Shown here: positions 12,283 through 24,534 of the stretch, piece after piece
Position numbering within the stretch: position 1 is the first letter of the stretch
Layout of the letters: the number at the start of each line of letters is the position of its first letter
Source of the DNA: Gracilaria domingensis
Taxonomy: Eukaryota; Rhodophyta; Florideophyceae; Gracilariales; Gracilariaceae
DNA: 64,000 nt
Reading direction: 5' to 3'
NCBI GenBank assembly: GCA_022539475.1
Contig: VCMS01000018.1
Span: forward strand, 248,001-312,000
Program-made: the position numbers and the translations under genes
The notes under the pieces: generated by a model
What the model saw: only the letters and a program-made list of their open reading frames with translations
Told to the model about the DNA's origin: nothing
Database searches by the model: none

Positions 12283-13159
12283 CGTACTCGTACTCTCATC
12301 GTGTCACGCTGTGGCCGCTCTACCGGAACACGTTGTTCAACAGGTGGGCACTTCGCGCTGTATATATTTCTCCCTACCCTTGTGACTCTGTTCCATCGTA
12401 CTTGACCACGATCATTGGTACCCTCGGTACTATCTTCACATGTGGTCGATGACTAGCCAACATCATCCATCCATCATCTCTTGGGCGCGCCGACGTGCTC
12501 CGTACTTTGGAACTGTACATCATCTTGATCCCATGTATAACTATATTCCTGGCAGACGGTGCGCATAACGTCTTCGAGATCTAAGCTGATTATCGTCAAC
12601 TTGCCGCCGTATCCGATGTTGGCCTTCACATACGCGCATCTACTTTCCTCTGCTCCTCTGCTGCACGTTGTTTTTGGTGATTGTGGGCGGCTCGTCCACG
12701 TATCAGGTCTGATGTAGAGAACCGTTTTTGCTTTCTATATCTGTGGGATTCACGCGTTGGCTCAATGAAAAGCGTTACAATCTCAGGGGAATGATTCGTA
12801 AGGAAGTGCTTCTGGATTTCATGAAGCGGTGTATCTACATCTGTTCGTTCCTACATATGAGAAGCAAGCTATCAAAATGAACGGTTTGGCTACCTATGCT
12901 GGAACTCGCAGACGGCATGTTTTAACACTGTATGCAGATGAAACGGGAAGATCGGAGCACGTGGACGGAGCTTGCTCGATTAAACCTGATTGCTGCACAG
13001 ATCCGGCAGGTCCTACGTATACGTTCGGGAGGCCATCAAAAGGTTCCCGAATAACGTCCTACTGGTGCGGGTCTCAAGGTACTTCTTCAGAAGTGGTGGG
13101 AAATTGCAACAGTGACCCAAATGTTCAATAACGATCATACTACTAATACGAAGTCGAGG
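12283..13159. other. Non-coding spacer in copy B
   Basis: This is spacer between the transposase C-terminus and the third ORF. Plus ORF 12829-13131 shows no motif and probably arises by chance. Confidence 0.4.
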
Positions 13160-14328
13160 CTAACTTCTTATCACGCCTTGCAGAAGAACATCTGCATAGT
13201 TATCGTCTTGGTACCGAAACGGGTCAAGGTAGTACCTTCTAACATCCAGATCCAGAAAGCCGACTACTCTTTGAATGCAATTGACGTATTCTGTGGTGAT
13301 GTTTCCGCGACCTCTCTTCTCGAAGTAGAGCACATCAAACCCATGCTCCTCCACCATGTTCAGATCCCACTTCACATCCACAAAGACTGCGTTGACTTTC
13401 ATTCCTTCGACGTCAAGTACAACCTCTGTAATATCATTGACAATACCGTAGTACAAATGCCAATTATAAACCCGCCCCTCGCAATCTCCCGAAAAAGTGA
13501 GACATATGGATGTCTAGGGAATGAAGTGTGCGGCAACGCAATACTTCTGTCGGGCCTTGTAGGATGATCGTTTTGATCGCAGACTATGCGATTTGAGGCT
13601 TTCGATTTTGAAGTACCCTGATTCTCTGCTTATGGTTGCCGTTCTGAACTCTTTCATGGAAACGACGTCTGCTTTGTTCATCTGCGTCGGAAAATTATCT
13701 GAGAGAAACTGCCGCAGAGCCCGCTTACGCTCGTTGTTCAGATCTTGCAACGGCGTGCCAGCTCCGTAGCAATTGGCACCGGTGTACAGTGGCACGCTTC
13801 TCACGGTGAAGCTCCCATGAGTTTGACCTGAGAACGTCACAATATTTGAAAAAGACTCCTATACGACGTCAAAAAACGTCTTTACATCATTTGCCAACTT
13901 GAGAGTGAGCAATTTAAAATTCTTATGGAACAAATGGGACGAAATGTTGGATGTCTGCTGTACCCATTTTCCAATCTCTCCCAAAAGTCTTTCCACAAGG
14001 AACTGTGAGGTGACCCGGAGAGGACCACATTGCTTTAGAAGCCCCGGAAGGTGCAGTATGGTATGCGTGGTAGGTGTCAAGCAATATAGCGAGGATCGGT
14101 CTGGACAGAACAAACGAATGAACACTGTGTAACATTCTTCGACTACTCTTGTCAGAACCTTATGGCTGGCAGCGTCGCAGTTATAACTGAAGCACAAGCT
14201 CACCAGCTGACGAGTCTGGTTCCATAGGTGCATAATTTGCCCATTTACATTGAAGCGATGGAAAACGGGGAGAAGGTACAACTCGGCGTGGCGCTTCAAG
14301 TCTTCGGCTTTAAAACGGGAAAGATTCT
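13160..14328 (-). pseudogene. Tnp2/CACTA-like transposase, C-terminal half (copy B)
   Basis: This continues the gene whose N-terminal half is at 33172-34999. From 14328 it reads FKAEDLKRHAELYLLP, then a CACTA-type C-terminal region with LTPTTHTILHLPGLLKQCG, the FLVERLLGEIGKWVQ helix and HLFHKNFKLLTLKL. The end reads YYGIVNDITEVVL...RRYYLDPFRY, as in the terminal domain of copy 1 (YYGSVRKIF...RRYYVDKPQY). Two TAG codons interrupt it (13859-13861 and 13514-13516), and the frame is unchanged from 14328 to the stop at 13160. The first 4 bases (14325-14328, TTCT on plus) are the target duplication shared with the other half. Confidence 0.85.
14325..14328 (+). repeat. Left target-site duplication TTCT
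   Basis: TTCT directly precedes the left inverted terminus CCCTATAA (14329-14336). The second copy is at 33168-33171, immediately after TTATAGGG (33160-33167). Confidence 0.75.
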
Positions 14329-14551
14329 CCCTATAAGCAAATTGAAGGTACAAAAATGGTACCATATATGGCCAAGAAAATGGCCATTTTATTCTGCAAA
14401 TTAGAGTCCAGATTGAGTACGTCGAATGGCCGAAATTGTGCCTCCAATATGTGAACATGAAAAGGCCGCATAGATGATGCCAATAACAGTACCAGATATG
14501 TCCAAAACAGACACCGTAAGATTCTCCCTCTTTTTCCCGAAATATGTTCAA

Positions 14552-15257
14552 AACTCTATCTAATTATTACCGAGAAAGAGACAGAGATAGGGAACTGAAA
14601 TGGAACAAGAAATGGCCAAAATATAGACCAAAAAAAGGTACGGAATGAGATCAGGAGAAGTTCGAATTGGGGAGACTTTGGTAGGACATAAATTTATCCA
14701 AGTAAGTCCGAATGAAGAACGATTGAGTGGTAGAGAAGTGTGTCGATATATAGGCCGAGTAGCAGGCCAATCTATGTCCAGAAATGGAACGATGGAAGTC
14801 TGTTCTATATTGCCCTAAAGCGTACCAAGGGGAGATATTAATAGTTCCAAAACGTACCGTATCTAGTAAAGCACGGGCCACTATGGCGGCAATAAAGGAT
14901 CAGAACTTTAGCCTACTACAGCCCTTTAATGGTTCTAGAAAGTACCTAGATAACGCTCATTTTGTTCTACGTTTCCGTCGAAATAGGAATAGGTACAATA
15001 CAAATACGGAAACATTCCATGACTAGTTCCATGTAGGCCAATCAAATGTGACAGCAATCATAGCAAACAACAAAAGAGAGGATATGGGGGGGCAAAGGTG
15101 AGCGTTGCATTGACACTTTGGAAAGCTTTGCCCGAGAACACCGTTGAAAATTCAAGGAAGAATACGCCTAACCACTCTCCTACGCCCATGTGCACAACGC
15201 CTATGAAGTCGTAGCACTCATTGGCAGGTACCAGAATCCAAGATTCACTTCATGAAT
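14552..15257. other. Left edge of the 18.8 kb insertion, non-coding
   Basis: The sequence from 14340 to about 15060 is rich in GGCCA and TGGCC words (ATATATGGCCA, AAATGGCCATTTT) and holds no gene. Similar GGCC-studded sequence occurs at 32930-33130, 37560-37750, 41700-41820 and 58300-58500, so it is probably a dispersed repeat. Confidence 0.45.
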
Positions 15258-16722
15258 TCAATCTTGCACAGCCGGTTTAGTATCGTTCTTCGTGGGAGCA
15301 CCAGAACGCTTCGCCTTCCGAATTCTTCCTGCTCGCAGTTTCTTCAAAGGGCGAGCTACCTCATTTCGCGCTTTCGGACGGGAAGCCCCATTACCACCAT
15401 TGGCTCCCTGGCTGCACGTGGACGCTTCATTGGGACAACCTTCTGCGGCGTCGTCACCGAATCGCTTGGCCTACTGCCATTCATCTGCTCACGCCTACAA
15501 GCATCTCTGGGTTGCTTCTTCGCTAACGGCTTCTTCTTCTCTGCAGGGGCAACTGCCACCTTTTCCTGCATGACACTATGCCCATGGCCACTACGGTCTG
15601 AACCAAATCCACCATTGTTCTCACACTCTGAAGGTTGTTGTTGCACAGAACCTTCCCCGCCAGAGCCTCCATCGTAGTTGATGAAAGAGTTCAAAAACTC
15701 TTTGCTCAAACCACTGGGTACGTTATGTTTATTGTACTCATCATCGTCAACCACGTCGATGTCACCGAAACGTCCTTGATCTTCGTCGCCACTGAAGGAA
15801 TGGGACCCGCCCTTACGAAAGTCTGGTGAGGCACAAACTCATGTGAAGCAAACTGATCCGGAGTTGGAATTGTTTGAAATAATTCTTCCTCATTCTGCTG
15901 ATTCGGTGCACCGCGAGAGACATGATGACCGCCAGTTTGCTGCACGGAGTTGTTCGGCAAATCATCGCTTGAATCATGTTCATTTGTTACATACATCTCA
16001 TGTTCCGCTGTACGTGGGTGCTCCCTGGTCGCCCTCGAGTGGTTTTGTGCAGAACCTTCCTTCTGTGCGGCAGTTTTCTTCATGGTTTGCTTTGCTTCCT
16101 TAGCTTTAGCTGCCTCCGCTACAGCCTTCTTGTCTCGCTGAACGGCCTCTTTCACGAACTCTACCAGAATCCAATTGTTTTGCGCAGCACCCAGAATCGG
16201 AAAAGCTTCTAATAGCTTCTTCTGCAACTGAGAGAGCTGCGACGAAAACTGGGAACGTATGGAACAAAATGTGAGCTTACCCCTCGGCAGCTCAAGCTTG
16301 TAGTATAAGAACCTACAAGATTCGTTCTTGATAGAGTTGGAAAGAGCTGGATATATCGGATACTCATCATCGTACGGTTCACTTCTTCCTTGCTGTTGTT
16401 GATACAAGCGGTTGAAAACTACTCGCACAGAAAGAAGAGTGCCAGTTAGAAAGCCTGGACGATCAGTAGATTTCATTCTTTGCTTGCAAGATGCGGTGGG
16501 GATTCGGACTGAGTTCCGTGGCAAAAGATCACTCGACAGTCCCTTGTTGTTAGAACATGATGCAAAACGGTCAGATCCTTGGACTTCACGTGAGTTGTTG
16601 GGCATCGAGATGAGACGATGAGAGCCAATCTGGGAGAAGCTCTTGTGGGAACCAGATGGGGGATGGAATGCACTATCGGCAGTCACACGAGGCATATTAT
16701 TCTGCGTCAGTCGAGAACCCAT
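15258..16722 (-). pseudogene. Transposon accessory protein (copy 1)
   Basis: The ATG at 16722 opens a frame with the family start (PRVTADSAF). It is followed by a conserved core: DRPGFLTGTLLSVRVVFNRL, YPIYPALSNSIKNES, LPRGKLTF, LEAFPILGAAQNNW and FVKEAVQRDKKAVAEAAKAK. The same core is in copy B (DRPGVSTGTTISARALFNRR, YPIYTTMANAIKDD, DTYPVLSAAQGGW, FLKEVFQRDRKAAAEARK) and, decayed, in copy 3. A Lys/Ala-rich coiled-coil-like stretch and a disordered Ser/Lys-rich tail follow. The frame changes near 15770 and again near 15400, and the tail ends in KKLRAGRIRKAKRS...AVQD at 15258. By position it corresponds to the second (TnpA-type) protein of plant CACTA elements, but I see no sequence similarity to that family. 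Confidence 0.7.
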
Positions 16723-17318
16723 CTCTGAAAATAAGTTAGTGTCTCATGGTGGCTTCAGCGGATGGTATGAGGAACAACTTACATGTCAACCATATGATTA
16801 GGAGGCCGTCAGACGGTGGGTTCAGTAGGATAGGAGCCCGATACGTCGCGCCAACTCAACCAAGCTGGGAGACATCGATGTGGTTCTGTCCCGGTGAGAC
16901 GTTTGATTCTTGACGGAGGAGGGGGAGAAGCTGCCATTAAGAGGTAGCGTTGGGAACATTTTCCTTAAATCTGTCTCATGCTGTGCGGAAGTTGTCCGAA
17001 GCGAAAGGCCCCCCCGAACGAAGAAGGATTCCGCGACGGTTCAAGTCTTGAACCGTTGCAAAAATATGGCGATGAGCGTGAGACCTGTTCACAGATTACT
17101 TCACAATAAATCGAAATGTTTTCAGAACGAAGTTTCTACTTTCTGGACGTCGGTGGCCTTTGTAGGCCTGCTTTTGGATAAAATGAGATCAGAAAGGATC
17201 ATTCCCGTATTACGTTCCATGCATAGGAGTTCACATGAGCCACAACCCGATATCGTTGCGTACATTGCTATATCACTGAAATAGAGTAGAATCGTTTTTG
17301 TGATTGTCGTAGAGCAGA
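16723..17318. promoter_or_regulatory. Divergent intergenic region of copy 1
   Basis: This is the 596-bp spacer between the accessory gene (minus) and transposase (plus) start codons. Copy B has 604 bp in the same place (35000-35603). It must hold both promoters. I see no clear TATA box that I would mark. Confidence 0.5.
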
Positions 17319-20300
17319 ATGGAAGACCACAATAGACGAAAGCGGTACCGTTGGGAAACTGCTCCAGAACCATTAGGAGGAGAGAATGAGATTTCCGAAT
17401 CCTTCAAACCCGGAAATGAACAAGGGGCTGAAAATATATTTCCATCCACACAGCAGTACAAGAGAAGATTCCGTTGGCAAAAGTCTTGCAATGATTCTTC
17501 ACCGGAATTACGGGAAACTGAGGTTGGTGTTTCTTGTTCTCAGTATCCAATTGAGAACGAAGGCAACACTTCAGTGTCCGAGCCATCCCAGCGTTCTGAG
17601 GATGTAATTGAAATGCCTCAAGGTTCCATTGGTAATGGGTCTGATTCCAGCTCAAGTTCAGCCGCATGTGATCAAAAGGAGGGGACGGGTGGCAATAAAA
17701 ATGACAAAGATTCATTCAATGACATCCCTAGAGAGTTTGATATAAGACTTTCCTCACAGTCACTTTCAATTCTCAATTCAATGCGTCTGCGTTCACAGTA
17801 CGCTTCACCTGAACAATCGTTTGATTTCGAGAAGAGCAATATTCAGTCCGAGTTTGAGCGCCACATTGAATTCATATTCAGTGCTGAAAGGTCGAACATC
17901 TCGCAAAGGGCAACGCAACGTTTGCTGCAGGCAAGACCAATATCATCATCTTTCTCGTACAGATCCTTAATTTCGCACTCAATTAAGTGCTCTCTGTTGG
18001 AGAAGTCAAACGTTGCAATGTGTCCAAATGGGCATTTTGCAAAAGCTGGATTCCTCCGGAATGTTGATATATGCCCAACTTGCAGCCTCTCCGTAGAGAA
18101 AAAAGGGAAGAAGTTCTGGTACCTGAAAACATCTTCTGCGCTCAGAGGGCTCTGCAATTCTAGTATATCCTTCACGCACATAATGGATGGATGCCAAAAA
18201 GCGAAACAGTATCTGCTGAACGAGAGCGATGAGCTACCACCACATGACTACTACCATGGGGAGCTGTTCTTCCGACAACATGCGGATAAGTTGTTGAGTT
18301 GGAACGAACCAGAAGAGGTTCTGGTCTTTCTGTCGTTTTCGACTGACGGTTTTGATTGCGGACGAGATCGGGTTGGGAACGCAGTATCCACATGGCCGGT
18401 CGTCTCATTAGTGCTGAACTTCTCATTGTCGGTCCGAAGCAAGGCCTCAAACATGATCGTTCACGCTATCATTCCAGGTACGCACACCTCGAATCATTTC
18501 GAAACTTTCTTAGACCCACTGTTGAAAGACCTGAGAAATTTAGAGAAGGGAATTCAGTTGTCTTGCAGTGATGGGAAGGTAAGAACTTTGAGAGCGTTCA
18601 TAATGTTCTTCACAGCCGACTGGCCAGCCGCATCCAAGGTTTTGGGGTTCGCCGGGCACAATGCGGGGCGATTTTGTCGTTATTGTTGCAAGGAGAAGAC
18701 GTACTTCAAAAGTCTAAAAGCCTTTTATGCCATACCTGAATTGGCGGTCAAACGGTTCAGAGATGTCCTGCGAGAAAACGAGAAGAGCAAAATTCAAGCC
18801 GTGGTAGAATTTGAGTGTCCAAATAAGAGAACCCATCAAATGGTTCAAGCAGTATGGCAAAAGCTCAGTCAGAAGCGTTTGACACAGAATTCTAGAAAGC
18901 AGATCGTGAAGGAAACTGGAATCAAAAAGAAGCCGATTTTGGCCCAGTTAGACCTGGAATATGTATCTTCCTTTCCGTACGACGTTATTCATTTGATACT
19001 TCTGGGCTGGATTAAGCTGACTCTCAGGTTGATAATTGGATCGCATGCGAGACTCGAGAACGGAAGAAGACCTCTACCTCGTTTTTGCATACCATCTGAT
19101 ACAATGTCCAAGATTAATCGGGCTATGAACGACTCATTCAAAGGAATACCCAGTTGCTGGGGGCGACCACCGCTCTCGTTGGTCAATCTAGGGACATACA
19201 AAGCAGAGGATTTCAAACGGCATGCAGAAGTGTATCTTACTCCTTTTTTCCACTATTAAAAGGTGGATAAAAGGATCATGTGTGTCTGGATACTCCCTTC
19301 TCGACTCGTGACCCAGAGCTTCGGATACGATTGTTCACAAGAGTGAGCGTCATCGTTGCGTTCGCTAGTTTATGAGTTGTACGCAAGGTTTGTTGAACTG
19401 GTATACGACTCCGAATCGAAAGTCTTTTGTTTCACCCCGAGTACTCATGCTATTCTCCATATTCCGGAAATGCTACAGGAATGCGGGCCACTGCCATCAT
19501 GTTCACAATTCATAGTAGAACGATTGCTAGGCGAGATCGGAAACCGTGTCCAGAATAGTCTACATCTTTCCGCCCATATCTTCCATAAGAACTTCCGACT
19601 CTTTTCACTGCGTCTCTCCAACAAAGGCCGTATTCCTACAACTGTTTCCTCATATTTAAGTGCTCCAACGTCTACTTCCAGTACAAAAGCGCGACAAAGT
19701 GCACTCTCCGAAGTTGGAATTAATGTGTATTGCAATGGGCTAGGTTGCGATCCACATTCAAGCTGGCTTTCCCCTGGACGCGAAAGATGCATAGGGAAAT
19801 TTCTTAGATCGAATTTTCCGTTGCAAACAAGTTTCCATATAGAGCGTGCAAGGGAGTATGACAGAGCTATAGTCATAAACCAGAACGGAGCTGTTTCAAT
19901 CGAGACTTTTGAAGGGTATCGAAAGCGAGCTGCAAAGCAGAGAAACTGTCGTCAGAAACACTTCATTGCAGCCACTTTTGTCCGGGAAGACATTTCCATT
20001 GGTTCCATTTCTTCCGAGCTTGAGACAGTGAATAGCAAAGATCGTAGAAAACAAAGGGACTTGTACTATGGAAGCGTGAGGAAGATTTTCCAATTGGAAA
20101 TTATTGCCATAACAAATGGAGAAAGGATAAAGATAACCATCGTTATCGCGTATTTTTTTTGGCAGTATGACATAATTGAACATAGACAGTATGCTCTTCG
20201 TTACAATGAAGGCAGACAGGTCACCATCACAACCACAGAGATTGCCCAAGTTATTGACCGAAGTGTTGGGATTATTGGAATAGGTGGTCGTCGGTACTAT

Positions 20301-20384
20301 GTTGATAAACCACAGTATCCCCACTCGGAAAGATTCGATGCGTTTGTAGAAAATCTGAAAGAGCTAAGGAGCCGCCGAGAGTAG
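17319..20384 (+). pseudogene. Tnp2/CACTA-like transposase (copy 1), two stops
   Basis: The ATG at 17319 opens 1,022 codons in one frame. The start RRKRYRWE is shared with copy B (GRKRYRWE). A Ser-rich acidic region follows, then a putative zinc-binding segment CPNGHF...CPTCSL, then the Tnp2-like core: STDGFDCGRDRVG, STWPVVSLVLNFSL, MFFTADWPAASKVLGF, and a CRYCC zinc knuckle. The SFPYDVIHLILLGWIK helix is next. The C-terminal part carries FTPSTHAILHIPEMLQECG, FIVERLLGEIGNRVQ and the final YYGSVRKIF...RRYYVDKP domain. Tnp2 transposases cut and paste DNA through acidic residues; the acidic residues within STDGFD and FTADWP fit that family but are not proven catalytic. Two in-frame stops, TAA 19257 and TGA 19344, break it. 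No frameshift was found. Confidence 0.88.
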
Positions 20385-21632
20385 AATCTCATGGCAAATA
20401 CGGTCAGATGATGTTGTCGAATTTCAATTTCCAGATCACATACGAAACGATGATGGAAGAATGGAGAAAACCCGTTTGCTTGAATGTTAGAAAGTTAACG
20501 CCATAAATCGGTACTACGTTTGCCCTAAAGAACTGTATTGCAGCCGAAAGAGATCACGCATCAAGTTGCGTAGTAGAAGGATGCGATAACTTCATAGTAC
20601 GTCTTACAAACTCGAGGTCCAAGCAGAGCCATCTTTGCAACAATTACGTTGCACCATAAAAATCTCACTTTGATATGATACTACTGTGTTGAGAGGTTCC
20701 GCACTAGTTGGAAAGGAGCATCACATTCAAAGACGCAATCAGATACCGCTCCTTTCATTGTGTGTTGTACGCAGAGAAACTAGTTCAAACACCGTTGCGC
20801 CAAATGAGAGAAGAAAAAGGGCTTTGGATCTTAAGCTCGAAGCCTAGTTTCACAAAAAGTTCCCTGCGAGCAACAAACGTTCGCAGCCATCATGCCAAGA
20901 GCGGGACATTCTTGACACAGATGTGTTGCGAACATGAAAAGCGGGCGTGAACTTGTTCTTCTAATAACAAATGGTGAAATCACCTCAACGGTGCCCATGT
21001 GCGTCGCAACAGCTTAGCGGTGATGTTGAATGGTAGCGAATTAGATATGCAAAAGGCACTCGAATGCCCGACAAGCACGCGCAGATCGCCCTTTCAACAG
21101 GCGCTAGCGCCACATAGCTTCTTCTTGGGTCGCAAGCACAACGATATCACGTACTCCAAAGCGGGGTGCGTCGGGCGGCACCCTTGAGGAGCGTGCATGG
21201 CGCGTTGATGGAATCGCGCAGGTGCGCAAGGCGAAAAGCGTGAAGAAGCGAGGACGGCAGCGGCCGGCCAAACACTCGAACAAGGATAGCGGCTGGTGCT
21301 CAGACGTTGGCGAGGACAAGGCGGTGTAGCGCGAGAATCCTTAGGCTATAAGTACAGGGGCCACCGGCCATGGAAGGATCTGCCTCCCACGCATTGCCCT
21401 TCCGATTATTCTTCTTCGTACTTCGAAACTCCAGCGCTGTTCTCTTCCAAGACATATGAATGGCTATCAAGTCGGCTGGCACCGTTACGACGAAAAACGT
21501 GTACCTGAAAGTTACATGTTTGGGTCCCGTCACAAAGTTTGGGACGGGACCGAAGCCTGAATTATCCCATCCAACCTCGTTCTTCAATAGTGCGAATCTC
21601 GGGAAGTAGGCAAGCTTGTCTTCGTGTTTGAA
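20385..21632. other. Spacer between transposase and third ORF, copy 1
   Basis: No gene is recognised. A short minus-strand segment around 21470-21570 resembles one at 25370-25500 (see findings), including a GGTCCCGTC/GACGGGACC inverted repeat and a shared CGACGAAAAA word. Confidence 0.4.
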
Positions 21633-22622
21633 ATGGAGCTACCAACAGCACGTACCAACAACTACACGTCTGTGGATTTAGAAGGAGTATCTTTTCCGGT
21701 AAACTCCGTTCTGCTCCCACAATCGGCCGCAATGCTGGTACTTGAGCACACTGTATGCGAGGAAAGCAATGGGAATTGTGAAGAGGTTCATATCCTGTCT
21801 GACAGGCCTGGAAACATTTCCAAGATAAAGAATAAGACTTTGAGTGACGGGCTTTGAAAAGCTCTGTGGAGAAGTAATACAAACAACAGAGAAAGAGAAA
21901 ACCAATTGAGCCGTAAAAGGTATAAACTTTCAAGGCAGAGTGAGTGTTCTGATGACCGTAACAAACGATTGGCCAGACTTCGTGCACCTTGCGCTCGAGA
22001 AAGGGCCCTTACGAGCTTTGAAAGTGACCTTATAGAGAGCTCTAGTAGTGATTTCACCGATAGTACTTGATCTCGTGGAAAATGCAGTGATGGGACATCG
22101 TCTAGAACCCAGAGTGGTGCTGGAGTCTCAAATGTCCAACAAATTGCAGAACGTTCTGTTTCGAATTCTTCGGAACCAAACGTATTGGCGGCGTCATGTT
22201 CCCAAAGTTGCGAATCTGACTTATTCAGTGGACAGAAAAACTCACGTCTGGGTGAAAGTGACTCTAAATCTACGCAGTATCTTTATCGCATTGAGGTCGA
22301 GACGAAAGTCTTGAAAACCTGTACTCATCATATGAAGCCGATAGAGCGCGTCCCACCTGATGCTGTGGTACTGGAGATTACCCAAGAGCCGAAGACGCAA
22401 GCAAATCTAACGAAGAGGACAGCAATACGAATGGGTCCTAACCATTATGCTCATATTTCTTTGTGCAAGAGTACTCCAGTCCCGAGCTTTTGTTTTCCCA
22501 TCCTTATGAGCGCAGTTTCCAACTCATATTTGGGGTCTTTTATGTCATTTCTCAGCCCGGCGTGGGAGTTCCCGCCCTCTCTGGCTCTTGGGATATCTCT
22601 TGAAGTTGAGAATTGTTCATGA
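21633..22622 (+). pseudogene. Third ORF of CACTA-like copy 1
   Basis: Fragments in changing frames read MLVLEHTVCEES, HILSDRPGNISKIKNKT, then, after frame changes near 21855, NRERENQLSRKRYKLSRQ with a long Ser-rich tail (SDLIESSSSDFTDST, then a TGA, then more Ser/Glu). The position and composition match the ORF at 11110-12106. There is no known domain and several stops. The exact end is uncertain. Confidence 0.4.
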
Positions 22623-23139
22623 GGAGATGTCGGGATAAAAGATGGCCGTCAACAGTGATGGTCGTTATGTCATGCACATCCTCCTTCTCAATAGAACCAG
22701 GATCGACATTCACTATTTTCGAGGGTTCTTGGGATGGGCCATGGCTTTGAATTTGTTTCCGCTCATATTCAGAAAGTAAATGCCTTGCGTAAAAAAGTGC
22801 TTGCTAAGGGTTCACAACGAGTTCTGGGCAAGAAGCCCTAACCGTTGACTCTAATTGAGCTGAGCAGCCGTGTACTCGAGCGCCGAGGCCTTCCTTGCAT
22901 CCCATCTTCTTCATTACCTTCATTGCATATGGTTCCGGAGGTTGAGATCTGGTCGGGGTTTGAGTCTTGATGCGTTTACGATTGCTTTGGAGAGTACTAG
23001 CATCAAAACGTCGTGAATCTGCGGTCGTTTATTGATGGCCTGACAAAATTTCATTGCCATCTCCCTCTCTTTTTGAAAAAGACGAGATGCCTTCTCAGAT
23101 TTGGGCGCAACTTGAACGGCCTGGGTGCGATCTTCACCA
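22623..23139. other. No recognisable gene
   Basis: This lies between the third ORF of copy 1 and the SAC pseudogene. Minus frame 22920-23240 is Lys/Arg-rich and overlaps the broken C-terminal side of the SAC fragment, but it does not match the SAC catalytic region. Confidence 0.4.
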
Positions 23140-23730
23140 TCTTTTCGAATTCTCTCGTTTTGAAAGGTTACTGACGCCGTTTTCTTGTCGCCAGAACACC
23201 GGCACGCTGCCATGAATGAGAGAAAACGACGTGTATACATGACTGGTTTCTTTAGCCCAAACAGGCTGCTCTGTCTCTAGAAAGTTCGCAACGTTGCCCA
23301 AATCATCGGCACCTCCGGTAATATACCTCGTGCCCGCTCTGTGTCGTGAACGTCTCGAAATCAAAGTGGTTGTGAATTCCGCGCTGGCAGTGGCAAGAGC
23401 AGTATTGTGGAATCTCATCACACTCGTACCGACAAACCCATATATAGTGCGCACAGCCCATGACATGCAAGCATGTGGTAGTCGATCAACCATGGGAAAG
23501 TTCCACCAGAAAGTTTGTTTGCTGTGATGACGTCCGTTTCGCTGAGACCTCAGGGTAAGATTCATAGAGATCGAGTAGTACACAGAACCGCCTTCGAGGA
23601 TCTTCGTGACGGCAGACGCAACTTCTTTGTCATATTTTGGAAGGTAGTGCTTCTCCCAGTCGCATAATGGTACCGGAAGGATGGGCGGCAGCACGACGAG
23701 CCTGTATAGCAAGCACGACAAGCAATACAG
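23140..23730 (-). pseudogene. SAC-domain phosphoinositide phosphatase, fragment
   Basis: SAC-family proteins (Sac1, Fig4, synaptojanin) remove phosphates from phosphoinositides on membranes. The minus frame carries successive SAC blocks: VYYSISMNLTLRSQRN, FWWNFPMVDRL, LISRRSRHRAGTRYITGG, ADDLGNVANFLETEQ and SLIHGSVPVFWRQEN. These are the N-terminal half of the SAC domain. The C-x5-R catalytic loop expected some 150 residues further on is not present, and the frame closes near 23134. It is therefore a gene fragment inside the 18.8-kb insertion. Subfamily cannot be assigned. Confidence 0.85.
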
Positions 23731-24534
23731 AATGAAACGGAAGAATACCCAAAAACGCTGTTGCTGCATCGGCGGGCAGAGCTGAATACGTGGCGGAAGA
23801 TAGAATGCCAGCATGTTACGGAGACGCAGCCTCAAAAGGAGGTTCGGAATTTAAGGGATCTATATCAGGTACGAAGGGGAAAACAAGATAACGATGCGAA
23901 TCTTTACGGAGGTCGTTCTTCACGGCAGACATTACTGGAGGCGGAATGGAGCACGCGCAGTCCGCGCGGAGGCAGTGCTGATGACATTGCGCGGAAAGGG
24001 GGCGAAGGAAAGGAGAGTGGTGCTAAAGATACGGCCAGCGCCGACGAGGGCGCTTGCTCGCTGGTGGGGTGAGTTAGATGCGTCGCGGGCGACCAAAGTG
24101 CTCAGAAAGCCATGCTGAGCCTCACTGCTTGGGTGGAGGACTTAAGCAACAGGCATAGCGTTTTGCAAGGACGGCGTGGGTGGGGGGCAGCTGGAGGGAG
24201 AGGTACGAAAGCCGCCGCGCGCGCGTGAAGTTGACACTGCGAAGCCAACTGCCTACGCACCGCTGGCATGCGGATCGCGTCTGTCAGGCACCTGTCTGGA
24301 GCACCGCTGCACACGTCACGAGTGGGCACAAGGCGCGCGCAGGCGCGTCGACGAGCTGCACTCGGCTGCCAGGTGGTGCGCCTGCCCTCGTTGCAGCGCG
24401 TTGATTGGCCGCATCCAAACGGCGGGAGTTCTTCCATTTTGCGCCATGGTGGCGACGGTGGGTGGAAGCATTCCGTCGGCTCCACCTTTCCCTTCGAGGA
24501 TCCGTCGCCGTCGGGATTCCCTCTCTCCGCAGCG
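23731..24534. other. GC-rich stretch upstream of the HAD gene
   Basis: The stretch 24170-24530 is markedly GC-rich with many CG steps and is open on both strands, which produces long chance frames. It could be the old promoter and 5' region of the HAD gene. No gene is assigned. Confidence 0.4.

Larger units (their letters stand above)
15258..22622 (+). mobile_element. CACTA-like transposon copy 1 (three genes)
   Basis: This is the best preserved copy. An accessory gene (minus, 16722 to 15258) and the transposase (plus, 17319 to 20384) diverge from a 596-bp spacer, and a third ORF (plus, 21633 to 22622) follows. The whole element lies inside the 18.8-kb insertion. Limits are those of the outer genes, because the terminal repeats could not be identified by eye. 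Confidence 0.75.

Noticed and set aside
19356..20384. Separate gene after the copy-1 transposase
   Set aside because: It is in the same frame as the upstream ORF and aligns with the C-terminal half of the transposase; only two stop codons separate them.
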